A DNA stretch of 64,000 nt from Clostridiaceae bacterium BL-3 (GTDB taxonomy: Bacteria > Bacillota > Clostridia > Clostridiales > Clostridiaceae): positions 2,604,001 through 2,668,000 of the forward strand of contig CADDXC010000001.1 in NCBI GenBank assembly GCA_902809985.1, given 5' to 3'. Under the pieces are notes generated by a model. That model did no database searches and was not told where the DNA came from. It was given only the letters and a program-made list of their open reading frames with translations. Positions within the stretch are counted from its first letter, which is position 1; every line of letters starts with the position of its first letter. A program made the position numbers and the translations under genes. Below are positions 14,740-23,515 of the stretch, in pieces.

Positions 14740-17103
14740 TTAGTTTTCATCTCTTATATATGTTAATTGCGGACCGTAAATAGGAATCCTCATCTTACCA
14801 AATTTATTACCCCTATAACGCTTCCATCCTCCTATTTTTACTAAAATACCTTGTATTTCAAAAGAATCACTTCTTCTTATATCTTCTTTCTTTTTACCAA
14901 AACATTCACACCAAATCTCTTGAATGCATACTTTTTCTCTTTTTACAGTACCTACTAAAGTTTCAGTACCAAATTCACTGTCACCTACTAAAAAATTACG
15001 TCTTTGAAATAAGTCCATCTCATTCCAATTATCTGGTAAAAGTGTATTTAAATAATCTCTAACAAGACCTTCACGATCATCTTCTTCCATGGCTTCCTGT
15101 TGATGCTGATAAGCCATTACTGCTGATTCTCCTTTTAATGTTAATTCTTCTCCCGCTTTATACTTTACAATTGTCTCCGCCCAAATCTGGTCAACCTCTT
15201 TCTGGCTGAGTTCATCCCAGACACTCTTTTTACCTAGTTTTACCTGGACAGGCCAGAATCTCCTGTTGCCTGTCACATCTCTCAAAAAACCTTTTTCTGC
15301 GTTGGTGGTCCCGACTATGATGCACTGCCTCGGGTGGTTTTCAACACTTACCCCGTAGCTCTGGCGGAATTTGTCATCCGTCCTTGTGATAAAGGATTTA
15401 ACTGTTTCAACATCCATCTTTCTGAGGCCTGCAAGTTCTCCGAGTTCTAAAATCCAGTAACCCTGGAGCTTTTCCGCCGCAGCCTTGTCTCTCATATCTG
15501 ATATTGTCAGGCTGTCAGAAAACCATCTTCCTGCAAGTTTTGAAAAGAAAGTGGATTTTCCAATACCCTGATCACCGTTTAAAATTAATACATAATCAAA
15601 CTTTATCCCCGGTTCATATATTCTGGCCGCCGCTGCAGCTAAAGTTTTCCTCATTACATCCCTGGTATAAATATTATCTTCAGCATCAAAGTAGTTAATG
15701 AGGAGGGTATCCACCCGCTCTATTCCGTCCCAGGCAGGCAGCGAATTAAAATAATCTTTAATCGGGTGGAATGATCTCTCAGAAGCTCCAGCAAGCAGCG
15801 CATCTTTAAATTTCCCCGGTGACCAGATACCGTACTTTTTATCCAGATACACCTTGGCGCAGGAGAGATCCGAATCGCTCCAGCCCTGCTTTACCTGTTT
15901 CCACGGAAGCTGTCCGTTAACATCTATGGTATGCGACAGCTCATTGTACGAAATGGCTCTAAACATGCTGTCATGGCGGAGTATTTCAGTTATGTTGCTG
16001 AGAGTGTCTTTGACCGTCCCGTTCTTATTAAGTTCCAGATTAAGCTCCCAGTCATTATCAAACTCCTCTCTGATATCTTCCTCACGTTCTTTTGAAAGCT
16101 GTCTTTTCACCTTCTCATCTTCTCTGCAGAACTCCGCCATTTCCTTATAAGACGGCAGCTGTTTCTTTTCATCTGCCCCATCATCCATATCTCCATAACG
16201 ATGAATTCTTACAAGGTCAAAGGAATTTAAAAGTTTCCCACAGGCCGGATCCGTGGCATGATGGGAATACGCATATTTATTTTCATATATAATCACGCCG
16301 GCCGAAGAATCAGCAGGTATATAGTCATATCTGTCCTGAATTACACTGGGCGCATAAATATCCGATAAAAAAGTCTCTATAGCTTCTATAATTGTATAAC
16401 TTCTGCAGAATGCACCCACCATGCCTTTCTTTTCCAGTGGATCTTCCTGCTTCTTAACAGCTTTTTGTATAACGGCTGTCTGCCTTGAGGACACAGGCCA
16501 GGAAGACGTATCCTTCCAGTATTTATACAGTGAAAGGATACTGTCAGGATTTAAAAATTCCCCGTCAATCACTTTAAAGAAATACTCGCCGTCAGCTGAG
16601 GTGCTTGGCCAGTACATCAGCCTGTTGGGTTCATATGTTGTATCATCAAACAGTTCAATGCCTATCTGCTTTGCTATCATACGTGACACAGCCTGATATT
16701 CATCTGCTGTCACATGTCTTAACAGTGGAATAATAATTCTGAGTCTAGGCTTTTCGGGAGTATGCTTATGTGTGGAATATATACAGCAGGTATAGTCATA
16801 CAGCATTTCAATATTTGAAATTATATTTTCAACATTATCTGCATAATCCATATCCAGGGTTATCATGGAACGTGAAAGCACATTTTCCTTTCTGCGTCTA
16901 CCGTCTTTAAGTTCTCCTGCTACAAACCCCCCTACATCTTTTACATTGTCCTGCTGAAATCTTTTCATCTTTCTGTACTCTGCCTGAGTTTCACTTGTAA
17001 CAGTTGTATGGGAGAGTTTTTCCGTAAACTCGTCCCAGGTCACTGATTGTTTTTTCCAAAATTTATCCTTACGGCTGTTGCCGGTTGAAATAACAAAATT
17101 CAT
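14740..17103 (-). CDS. PrimPol-VapE primase-helicase fusion
   Basis: A 787-residue replication protein. The N-terminal part is an archaeo-eukaryotic-type primase (SRSMITLDMDYADN with Asp84 and Asp86, then CCIYSTHKHTPEKPRLRIII). The C-terminal part is a virulence-associated E (VapE/VirE) helicase with Walker A LNGDQGIGKSTFFSKLAGRW near residue 509, then YWILELGELAGLRK, SFITRTDDKFRQSYG and VGTTNAEKGFLRDVTGNRRF. It would start and unwind phage DNA for the polymerase. The start has a GGAGGTTACC site nine bases after the polymerase stop. Length and domain order are normal for Firmicute phages. Confidence 0.92.
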   Translation of the reverse strand: MNFVISTGNSRKDKFWKKQSVTWDEFTEKLSHTTVTSETQAEYRKMKRFQQDNVKDVGGFVAGELKDGRRRKENVLSRSMITLDMDYADNVENIISNIEMLYDYTCCIYSTHKHTPEKPRLRIIIPLLRHVTADEYQAVSRMIAKQIGIELFDDTTYEPNRLMYWPSTSADGEYFFKVIDGEFLNPDSILSLYKYWKDTSSWPVSSRQTAVIQKAVKKQEDPLEKKGMVGAFCRSYTIIEAIETFLSDIYAPSVIQDRYDYIPADSSAGVIIYENKYAYSHHATDPACGKLLNSFDLVRIHRYGDMDDGADEKKQLPSYKEMAEFCREDEKVKRQLSKEREEDIREEFDNDWELNLELNKNGTVKDTLSNITEILRHDSMFRAISYNELSHTIDVNGQLPWKQVKQGWSDSDLSCAKVYLDKKYGIWSPGKFKDALLAGASERSFHPIKDYFNSLPAWDGIERVDTLLINYFDAEDNIYTRDVMRKTLAAAAARIYEPGIKFDYVLILNGDQGIGKSTFFSKLAGRWFSDSLTISDMRDKAAAEKLQGYWILELGELAGLRKMDVETVKSFITRTDDKFRQSYGVSVENHPRQCIIVGTTNAEKGFLRDVTGNRRFWPVQVKLGKKSVWDELSQKEVDQIWAETIVKYKAGEELTLKGESAVMAYQHQQEAMEEDDREGLVRDYLNTLLPDNWNEMDLFQRRNFLVGDSEFGTETLVGTVKREKVCIQEIWCECFGKKKEDIRRSDSFEIQGILVKIGGWKRYRGNKFGKMRIPIYGPQLTYIRDEN

Positions 17104-17112
17104 GGTAACCTC

Positions 17113-19971
17113 CTAGTCTTTCATATAAAAATTGCATTCATAGCCATCTGCCTTTAAAGGTAATCCTTTTACCCATTTAGGCGATTCTGCCATAATTGCA
17201 CACATTTCTTCTACAGAACCTTCTCCTATAGGTACTTCACATATAACCTCATCGTGTACATGGGCAGCTATCTTATACCCGGCTTCATCTAATCGTAGCA
17301 TGGCTTCTGCCAGCAGATCTCTTGAAACAGCCTGCACAATATTTTCTACAATTTTAGGCCCATAAGTTTCTATTCTCTCCCACTTCCTGGCTGTTCCGAT
17401 TCCCTCATAAGTGAGTCCTTCTCTGCCAAATTTATTTAATCCAATCCTTGGTTTTACGTAAACAAGATTTCTTCTAGATGGCAAGTTGACAAATAACATT
17501 CCACTTTTATAAGTAAAGTTAATACCATGGGTAGATATTTTACTTCTTTCCTTCACTGCTTTAACAGCTGACCTGTCCACATCCCACCAAAATTTCACAA
17601 TATGAGGATTGGCTGATCTCCAGTTATCTATAAGGCCTTGAAGTTCATGTTCTTTAACTCCCATATCCAAAGCACCCATAGATTTTAAAGCACCAACACC
17701 GCCGCCATATCCACAGGAAAGTTCTGAAACTTTCCCTTTCTGTCTTAGCGGACTGCCTTTAGTAATACTTTCAACAGGTACGTGAAACATCATGGATGCA
17801 GCAGCTTCATAAATTTTTCCGTGAGATGCGAAAACCTCGAGTCTCCATTTTTCACCGGCAAGCCATGAAATTACCCTCGCCTCTATTGCCGAGAAGTCAG
17901 CTACTATAAAATGGTACTTCTCTTCAGGGATAAAATTAGTCCTGATAAGTTCAGACAACACACCGGGTACATTTCCAAACAACAATTCCACATCTTCAAA
18001 TCTTCCCTCTTTTATTAAACCCCTTGCAAGTTCTAGATCCTTCAGATGATTTTGAGGCAAATTTTGAAACTGGACTAAACGCCCTGAATTCCCAGTTATC
18101 CATACCTTTCCATTACGTCTAACTACAAAGAAACCAGTATTTGTTTCTGCACAATATACCTTCCCCCTATAGAATTTTTTAGCAGGCTTATTTTTTATTT
18201 CATTTTTGCCCCCTGGATTAAGCCAAATATTTACTATATAGGCATCATTCCAATTCTTATTTGCTCTTACCTTTTTAACAATTGTTGCAGATCTTCCTGA
18301 AAGATTAGCTAGTGCTTGGATAATATCAGCATTTTGTTTATTTGTTGTTGAATATTGAATTGAATTAGGTCCACATCTGTAAGCATCCCAATATTCCAGT
18401 TCATCAAAAATGACATCCGCTGATTCGTCCAATAACCACATTTGAAAAGTTTTATTTCTAAACGTTCTAAGCCAGAGTGGAAGCATTCTGGATTTTATAG
18501 ATATTACACTTGAATCATTTCTTTCATGAATAGTAAATATAATTTCAGCTCCCCTTAATAACCTTTTACAGCGCTCAATTTTTCTAACTTTACTAAAATG
18601 AAATCTAAGATCACCATCTTTTGTATAATATCCATCTGCCTGAGTCATAATTAAGATTCTTAATTCTATATGCTCTAAACTACAATTTGTTATACGTCTT
18701 CCCGTATAAGGTATACTGAATCGTTTTTTAGATAAATTTAATATAGTATCTATACTCCAAAAGCCATTTTTATTCCAATACGGCATTTTATGGTCTGGCG
18801 TACTTAACTGAGAACACCTCTGCGATTCCAATAAATACATTTCTCCCTCATAATCGAATTCAAGAGTTCTCGATTTTTGAAATGAGATAAATTCAGTATC
18901 AGGTGACCAGCAAGCTATATTTCCACCTTTCCATTCATCAAGCCTCATCCATCCCTCCGAAGTAAGAACTTCATGGTCTCCAGTTAAACACCATCTTCCT
19001 GTTCGATTTGCTCCATAGAACTGAAACAACCCGTGAACTCTGCCGTCCAAGCAGACTGCTCTCTCAACAGCTTCATATTTTTTCACACTGGTTTTAGCCA
19101 TTAAAAGTCTCAGCTTTAAGGCTTCTTCCACTTCACCTTCTGTTTCATCTATTAGTTCAGTTACTGCCTTTTTTGAAAGACTTTCTACCTCAACTCCACG
19201 TTCTTTTAACCAGCCTTTCAGCTGTGCTACGGAATTTGGATTTTCAAGTCCTGTCAGCTCATAAGCTCTTTCTGTAGCTGCAACTGTGAACTGTTTATTG
19301 CAGAAAACAGCTTGTTTCACCAATTCCATATCCACCAGCAATCCACGATCATTTATTTTCTGGTCCAGTATATAAAATTTCTGCTCTTTTTCTGGTATAG
19401 GATACTTCTTTAGCTTTTCACGAATGGCAATTTCCACTTGGACATCTCTAATATTGTATTTTTTAAATAACTCCCACTTTTCAGGTGCATCCTTTGGCAT
19501 ATTTCTTGTTCTTCCACCATTAGCAGCAGTGGCTCTGCAGGGTGTACAAAAATATCTAATTAATGCTTTACCTTCATCCATTTTCTGCTCGTCAAGTTTT
19601 AACACTTTACCTACTGCTACTAAACTAAGCGGTAATCCCAGCATTGAAGCTTGTACTTCTGTGCAGCTCCAGGAAGAAGGGTCAAGATATATATTCCTGT
19701 GCAATAACCTTGAGAGATACTTCATTAAACAAACTCTTTCAAACTGAGCATTGAAAGCTGTTTTAGTAACATCATCATCAATTAATGCATCTATAATAAA
19801 CTGAGGTAATTCCTCTACACTGCAAATATCTATCAATTTCACGGAACCGCCGTCTATACTATATCCGAACAGTAAAATATCAAAGTTCGGGCTGTCAGCA
19901 TATCTGTACACTCCGCACCTGCCAAGGTCCACATCAGAAAAAGTTTCTATATCTATAGACAATATTCTCAT
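17113..19971 (-). CDS. Phage family A DNA polymerase containing an intein
   Basis: A 952-residue precursor that should splice to about 651 residues. The 3'-5' exonuclease opens with SIDIETFSDVDLGRCG (Asp7, Glu9). Polymerase motif A is DFSAIEARVISWLAGE (near 690), motif B region RQKGKVSELSCGYGGG and motif C HVHDEVICE (near 905), so all catalytic residues are present. An intein occupies residues 328-628, interrupting GANRTGRW and SGRLVQFQNLPQNH, a highly conserved stretch of the polymerase domain. I start at 19971 because AGGAGG lies ten bases upstream; the longer frame adds twelve residues that include the ribosome site itself. It lies between the DUF2815 and VapE genes as usual. Confidence 0.92.
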   Translation of the reverse strand: MRILSIDIETFSDVDLGRCGVYRYADSPNFDILLFGYSIDGGSVKLIDICSVEELPQFIIDALIDDDVTKTAFNAQFERVCLMKYLSRLLHRNIYLDPSSWSCTEVQASMLGLPLSLVAVGKVLKLDEQKMDEGKALIRYFCTPCRATAANGGRTRNMPKDAPEKWELFKKYNIRDVQVEIAIREKLKKYPIPEKEQKFYILDQKINDRGLLVDMELVKQAVFCNKQFTVAATERAYELTGLENPNSVAQLKGWLKERGVEVESLSKKAVTELIDETEGEVEEALKLRLLMAKTSVKKYEAVERAVCLDGRVHGLFQFYGANRTGRWCLTGDHEVLTSEGWMRLDEWKGGNIACWSPDTEFISFQKSRTLEFDYEGEMYLLESQRCSQLSTPDHKMPYWNKNGFWSIDTILNLSKKRFSIPYTGRRITNCSLEHIELRILIMTQADGYYTKDGDLRFHFSKVRKIERCKRLLRGAEIIFTIHERNDSSVISIKSRMLPLWLRTFRNKTFQMWLLDESADVIFDELEYWDAYRCGPNSIQYSTTNKQNADIIQALANLSGRSATIVKKVRANKNWNDAYIVNIWLNPGGKNEIKNKPAKKFYRGKVYCAETNTGFFVVRRNGKVWITGNSGRLVQFQNLPQNHLKDLELARGLIKEGRFEDVELLFGNVPGVLSELIRTNFIPEEKYHFIVADFSAIEARVISWLAGEKWRLEVFASHGKIYEAAASMMFHVPVESITKGSPLRQKGKVSELSCGYGGGVGALKSMGALDMGVKEHELQGLIDNWRSANPHIVKFWWDVDRSAVKAVKERSKISTHGINFTYKSGMLFVNLPSRRNLVYVKPRIGLNKFGREGLTYEGIGTARKWERIETYGPKIVENIVQAVSRDLLAEAMLRLDEAGYKIAAHVHDEVICEVPIGEGSVEEMCAIMAESPKWVKGLPLKADGYECNFYMKD
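18088..18990 (-). other. Intein with LAGLIDADG-like endonuclease region in the DNA polymerase
   Basis: A 301-residue in-frame insertion. Block A is CLTGDHEVLTSEGW with Cys1; block B is CSQLSTPDHKMPYW with the TxxH pair; the C-terminal blocks read KVYCAETNTGFFVVRRNG then KVWITGN, followed by Ser+1 of the extein. The penultimate residue is Gly instead of the usual His. The middle part (ILIMTQADGYYTKDGDL, FHFSKVRKIERCKRLL, SIQYSTTNKQNADIIQAL) looks like a LAGLIDADG endonuclease. The two canonical acidic motifs are not clear-cut, so nuclease activity is uncertain. Removing it restores a continuous polymerase motif. The DNA is more AT-rich than the flanking extein. Confidence 0.92.
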
Positions 19972-20024
19972 ACATTCACTACCTCCTGTGATGGATGAAG
20001 GAGCCAAATACCTGCTCCCTCTGC

Positions 20025-20561
20025 CTATGACATAAAGTCATCATCATCTTCTTCAATTTCAAAATCATCTTCTGCTCTTGATCTTCCCCCCAAAGGCTCA
20101 CCATCTCGAAGCTTTTGAACATTTCCAAGTCCTGCGGCAATTCCGCGATTTCCGTTTATGTTGAAAGCATAAAAATTAATGCTGACCTTTCCATAGCAGC
20201 CGCTGTAAACCTCACTTCTATCGAGAATCGGCTGTATTCTCGCATCTACAATCTGCGGTGCATCTTTTGAATTTGTATTTATAAAATAGCTGTTTTCATA
20301 TGCCGGATCATCCGGTCTGTCAATATCCCCATCTCTAAGCGGTGTCTTTAAGCTTTTAGGAATCTTTCCCCCGAATTTTCCTATGCCCTCTTTTTTAGCT
20401 TCCTCAACAGCTTTTTGAACGGCATTTAAAGTTTTCTTATCACTCTTGGGTATAATTACAGAAACACTGTACTTAGGCTCACTCCCGTTTATGCTTTTTG
20501 GTTCAAATAAATTTGTATAACTCAATCTTCCTGGTATTACTATTTTTGTATTTTTACTCAT
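20025..20561 (-). CDS. DUF2815 phage protein, probable ssDNA-binding
   Basis: A 178-residue protein starting MSKNTKIVIPGRLSYTNLFE with an AGGAGG site. Features include EPKYSVSVIIPKSDKKTLNA, PLRDGDIDRPDDPAYENSYF and an acidic tail EDDFEIEEDDDDFMS. DUF2815 proteins always lie between the DUF2800 nuclease and the phage polymerase. The acidic C-terminal tip is typical of single-stranded DNA-binding proteins that recruit replication partners. That role is an inference from context and tail, not from a known biochemical study. Confidence 0.85.
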   Translation of the reverse strand: MSKNTKIVIPGRLSYTNLFEPKSINGSEPKYSVSVIIPKSDKKTLNAVQKAVEEAKKEGIGKFGGKIPKSLKTPLRDGDIDRPDDPAYENSYFINTNSKDAPQIVDARIQPILDRSEVYSGCYGKVSINFYAFNINGNRGIAAGLGNVQKLRDGEPLGGRSRAEDDFEIEEDDDDFMS

Positions 20562-20608
20562 TATAAATTCCTCCTGATATTTTGATTTCAGCTTTTCTAA
20601 GCTGTATA

Positions 20609-21745
20609 TTATTCTTCAACTTTAAACTCTGTAGTTATTGCTTCTACTGCTTTTCTTTTATCTGACTCTGATGCCAGGGTCAATTTACCCCTTGGCTTTT
20701 CCACCAGAAAACCTAATATATTCTTAAATTTTTTCTTTCCCATCAGTTTCTCCATTTCAGTTACAGAAATTAAATTCTTCTTGTAGATATCACTGTACCC
20801 AGCACTCTTTGCAGCTTCAGCTGCAGCTTCTTCATTGGTATACTTCCTTCGAGTTCTTCCTTCCACAAGCTTGTATCCGTCCCACTGCCTGCCTTCATTG
20901 ACAGCAAGTGCTGAAGCATAGGTATAAATATCACCTGCCCACTTGGAAAGTTCTTCTGAAACTCCTATAATTTCAGCTATTTCCTCATCACTTAAAAGTG
21001 CCGGATCTGCAAATTCATATTTTAAAAGTTCCAGATTTTTAGCTGCTCTGACCCTGCACTTATTTTTAGCTCTGCAAAATCTACAGTGTTTCCCCGCACA
21101 AAATTCTCCTTCTCCTTTTAACGCAAGAAGTGCTTTTGGTTTCAACTCTTCCTCCGCCCATTTAAGGAGGTCATCTACACTCATCTCATATGTGGAGAAA
21201 TTATCTGCCCTTGGCTGAACTATGGTCATAATGACTTTTTTAATGTCATAGAGCATATCAAAGAGAGACAATGCACCTAATGCATAAAGCATCATCTGAG
21301 GATTTTTTTCTGCAGATACTATGACACCTCTTCCATATTTAAAATCAATAACATGAAGTTTACCTGTTCCAACTATTACAAAGTCTCCTGTTCCAAATCC
21401 GCCTTCAACATAATCACTGAAATCCAGTTTCTGCTCTATGAGAACTTGTAAATCCCTGCAGTTTTCTCTTACTTTTTCAATAACACCCATGCAGTATTCA
21501 ACATATACATCTGTCATTTCATCCATCTCATCTGAGTCATACCTGCTGACAGGTTTATTTGAACGCATTTTTAATGCTTTCTTTAATTTATGCTCCGCAA
21601 GATCATGTGCTGCTGTACCTTCTTCTGCATAGGTGCTTGTTTCCTTTGGAAACTGCTGCTCTAAAAGCAGAGAAGGCGTACAAGCTAAAATACGGTGTGC
21701 TGAAGATGGTGAAAATTTAGAATGCTCGTTATGGGAACCGCTCAT
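20609..21745 (-). CDS. DUF2800 phage protein, Cas4/RecB-like PD-(D/E)XK nuclease
   Basis: A 378-residue protein. It opens with HSKFSPSSAHRILACTPS, then AEEGTAAHDLAEHKLKKAL, and the nuclease core GTGDFVIVGTGKLHVIDFKY carries the D and DxK-type residues. A Cys cluster CAGKHCRFCRAKNKCRV near residue 216-230 resembles the iron-sulfur site of Cas4/AddB-type nucleases. DUF2800 proteins are conserved at the head of this replication module and are thought to process DNA ends during recombination. The start overlaps the stop of the preceding gene. Confidence 0.88.
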   Translation of the reverse strand: MSGSHNEHSKFSPSSAHRILACTPSLLLEQQFPKETSTYAEEGTAAHDLAEHKLKKALKMRSNKPVSRYDSDEMDEMTDVYVEYCMGVIEKVRENCRDLQVLIEQKLDFSDYVEGGFGTGDFVIVGTGKLHVIDFKYGRGVIVSAEKNPQMMLYALGALSLFDMLYDIKKVIMTIVQPRADNFSTYEMSVDDLLKWAEEELKPKALLALKGEGEFCAGKHCRFCRAKNKCRVRAAKNLELLKYEFADPALLSDEEIAEIIGVSEELSKWAGDIYTYASALAVNEGRQWDGYKLVEGRTRRKYTNEEAAAEAAKSAGYSDIYKKNLISVTEMEKLMGKKKFKNILGFLVEKPRGKLTLASESDKRKAVEAITTEFKVEE

Positions 21746-22044
21746 TTTATTCCACCGACTTTCTTTAACACCTCAACATAATGCTCAGGGTCAAGGGCAG
21801 TCAGTTTATTGGCACCATATTTAACAAGTATTGCTTTAACTTCTTCTCGATGTCCTTCCCGGTTTTTCTCAGCCATAGCTGCTCTAACTTCTTCAAGTGT
21901 TGGCTGTTTTTGCTTTACTTCTTTTGTATTTTCTTTTTGTTCTGAATCTGCTGATTCATTCAATGTTTTCACTAAAGTTTCCAAGCTACTAGTAATACCT
22001 TTTAAATTGACTATAATATCTTGAATTATTTTATTTTTGTCCAT
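21742..22044 (-). CDS. Small conserved phage replication-module protein
   Basis: A 100-residue protein. The first 45 residues are coiled-coil (IIQDIIVNLKGITSSLETLV), then a Gln/Lys-rich linker and a C-terminal helical domain with TLEEVRAAMAEKNREGHREE and VKAILVKYGANKLTALDPEH. This C-terminal pattern is common in Firmicute prophages just upstream of DUF2800, often mislabelled as an rRNA-biogenesis protein. It overlaps both neighbours by a few bases. A role in assembling the replication complex is possible but not shown. Confidence 0.78.
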   Translation of the reverse strand: MDKNKIIQDIIVNLKGITSSLETLVKTLNESADSEQKENTKEVKQKQPTLEEVRAAMAEKNREGHREEVKAILVKYGANKLTALDPEHYVEVLKKVGGIK

Positions 22045-22174
22045 CCTTTGACACCTCTTCCTCTTTTTCGCTTTGCTCCTTCAATCTTGATGCCAGTCTT
22101 TTGGATACAATACTTATAGCTGTTAAAACCCCAACCATTTCCTCTTGTATATCCTTGTTTACACCTGGCTCCAT
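22031..22174 (-). CDS. 47-residue phage protein missed by length cut-offs
   Basis: A frame starting at ATG 22174 right after GAGGAGGTGAAAAATT. It begins MEPGVNKDIQEEMVGVLTAI and continues SIVSKRLASRLKEQSEKEEE, a hydrophobic helix and charged tail. The pattern resembles short proteins at the same place in related prophages (an ISVVS-RLA helix). It overlaps the next gene by 14 bases. A competing 62-residue frame at 22026-22214 starts further upstream than this ribosome site and has an unnatural basic composition, so I treat that one as a shadow. Confidence 0.75.
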   Translation of the reverse strand: MEPGVNKDIQEEMVGVLTAISIVSKRLASRLKEQSEKEEEVSKDGQK

Positions 22175-22251
22175 AATTTTTCACCTCCTCTTTATTTAAA
22201 ATAAATTCCTTCACTTATTAGCCAATGGGAAGTGATGTTTGGTAACCAAAT

Positions 22252-22686
22252 TCATAAAAAATATTTTTTAAGTTTAGTTAACACTTTTTTATGTCTTTTA
22301 ATAATAGTTACATGGGAAACGTTTTCTTTTTGTGCTGCTTGTCTCACCGTAAGATTGTTATAATATAGGTCTTGTATTAGTTTCTGTTCTTCATTATTTA
22401 ATTCTGACATTGCCTTCTGTAAAATAAAAAGCATTGCTCTATCACAGACAATATCTTCTACAGCTTGGTCATCTGCAAAATCTGAGCCTTGATCCATTAA
22501 CCTTTCAATAGAATCTTCCTTGCTTGGCTGATACTTAACCTCTCCTGTTGTTGGATCAATTTTACTGCCGCCCACTTTTACGTCTTTTTCAAGATATCTA
22601 GCATGCCTGTCCATTTTATAATATTCTTTGTAAATTTCCTCACTTACCGGAACCAGTTCTTCACCAATTTTAATGAATTTGTTCAT
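22252..22686 (-). CDS. Sigma-70 region 4-like transcription regulator
   Basis: A 144-residue protein starting with a GGAGG site. The first half has EELVPVSEEIYKEYYKMDRH and a TGEVKYQPSKEDSIERL segment. The C-terminal half is a sigma-region-4-like helix-turn-helix: MSELNNEEQKLIQDLYYNN then LTVRQAAQKENVSHVTIIKR. Such proteins occur in phages and conjugative elements and may act as alternative sigma factors or activators. It stands at the head of the replication module behind two terminator hairpins, so it probably controls entry into early transcription. The target promoters are unknown. Confidence 0.8.
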   Translation of the reverse strand: MNKFIKIGEELVPVSEEIYKEYYKMDRHARYLEKDVKVGGSKIDPTTGEVKYQPSKEDSIERLMDQGSDFADDQAVEDIVCDRAMLFILQKAMSELNNEEQKLIQDLYYNNLTVRQAAQKENVSHVTIIKRHKKVLTKLKKYFL

Positions 22687-22712
22687 TATTTTTCCTCCTT
22701 ATTTTTTGGAAT

Positions 22713-22743
22713 AAAAAAAGCCAAAGACTTAAGTCTCTGGCTT
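22713..22743 (-). terminator. Hairpin terminator upstream of the sigma-like gene
   Basis: On the minus strand AAGCCAGAGACTT and AAGTCTTTGGCTT form a 13-bp stem with one mismatch, followed by a run of seven T residues. It precedes the 22686 start by about 30 bases, second of two tandem terminators. Confidence 0.75.
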
Positions 22744-22827
22744 ATAAACACAATTTGTTATAGATTTTTAAGCCTCAATTGTTTATAGCTTTAGATAGCA
22801 AACAATATAGCTGAGTCTTTTTTGGGC

Positions 22828-22873
22828 ACAAAAAAAGACCATGTTGTCATCTTAATGATGAATACATAGTCTT
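22828..22873 (-). terminator. Hairpin terminator after the 22960 sigma-like gene
   Basis: On the minus strand AAGACTATG pairs with CATGGTCTT (one G-U) around a loop of about 21 bases, followed by seven T residues. It is the first of two terminators between the two sigma-like genes; the rest of the 22687-22959 gap has no coding frame. Confidence 0.6.
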
Positions 22874-22959
22874 CTTAAATTTGGATTGTACAATATGAAA
22901 TGCTTTTATTTAATAATGCTTCATAACTAATATTATTTAGCGATACAGCTTCTGAAAAA

Positions 22960-23415
22960 TTATTTATTATATATGTCTCTAAAATTCTTTTTAAATTCTT
23001 TAACAGCTTTATAAAACATAGAATTAACAGCAGCCTCACTGATGCCTGCCATCTCAGAGATCTGTCCTGCTGTCATTCCATTAGAGCGTAATTGTATTAC
23101 TTGTTTATGATCCTGTGATAGCATTTGTTGTGCTTTTGCAATGGACTCTCTTAACTCTTTGTCTATAATAATCTTAAGAGGATTAAAAAATATATTAGTA
23201 GCATTATACTTTTCTTCTACTTTTTCAAATATATCCAGGTTTTCCATCTCACAAATATGTGAAAAACTACTGAAGTCACTTCTTACTTTTTTTAAGGTTG
23301 TATTATTACTGCCTTCATTTGAATTAGATTTTATTTTTGACAGGGAATTAACTGAATCCAATAAAATCTTCATAATATCCTGGGAATCTATTTTTAATCT
23401 AATACTAATATCCAT
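22960..23415 (-). CDS. Sigma-70 region 4-like regulator
   Basis: A 151-residue protein with a GAGGTG ribosome site. The N-terminal half is not recognised. Residues from about 95 form a sigma-like helix-turn-helix: SIAKAQQMLSQDHKQVIQLR then SNGMTAGQISEMAGISEAAV and FYKAVKEFKKNFRDI. It lies between the ImmA peptidase gene and two tandem terminators. It could activate transcription of the early operon or antagonise the repressor; position supports a lysis-lysogeny role but the sequence does not decide. Confidence 0.72.
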   Translation of the reverse strand: MDISIRLKIDSQDIMKILLDSVNSLSKIKSNSNEGSNNTTLKKVRSDFSSFSHICEMENLDIFEKVEEKYNATNIFFNPLKIIIDKELRESIAKAQQMLSQDHKQVIQLRSNGMTAGQISEMAGISEAAVNSMFYKAVKEFKKNFRDIYNK

Positions 23416-23515
23416 TTACAACACCTCTTTTAAATATCTCGTATAATAGTTATCCTTTTATGCTTATACGCTTTTGTGCTAACATGATGTTAAAAAAATA
23501 TATACTAACAGCACA

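Noticed and set aside
22026-22214. 62-residue minus-strand frame with basic C-terminus
   Set aside because: It begins upstream of the strong ribosome site and has a composition unlike a protein; the 47-residue frame at 22031-22174 fits the signals better.
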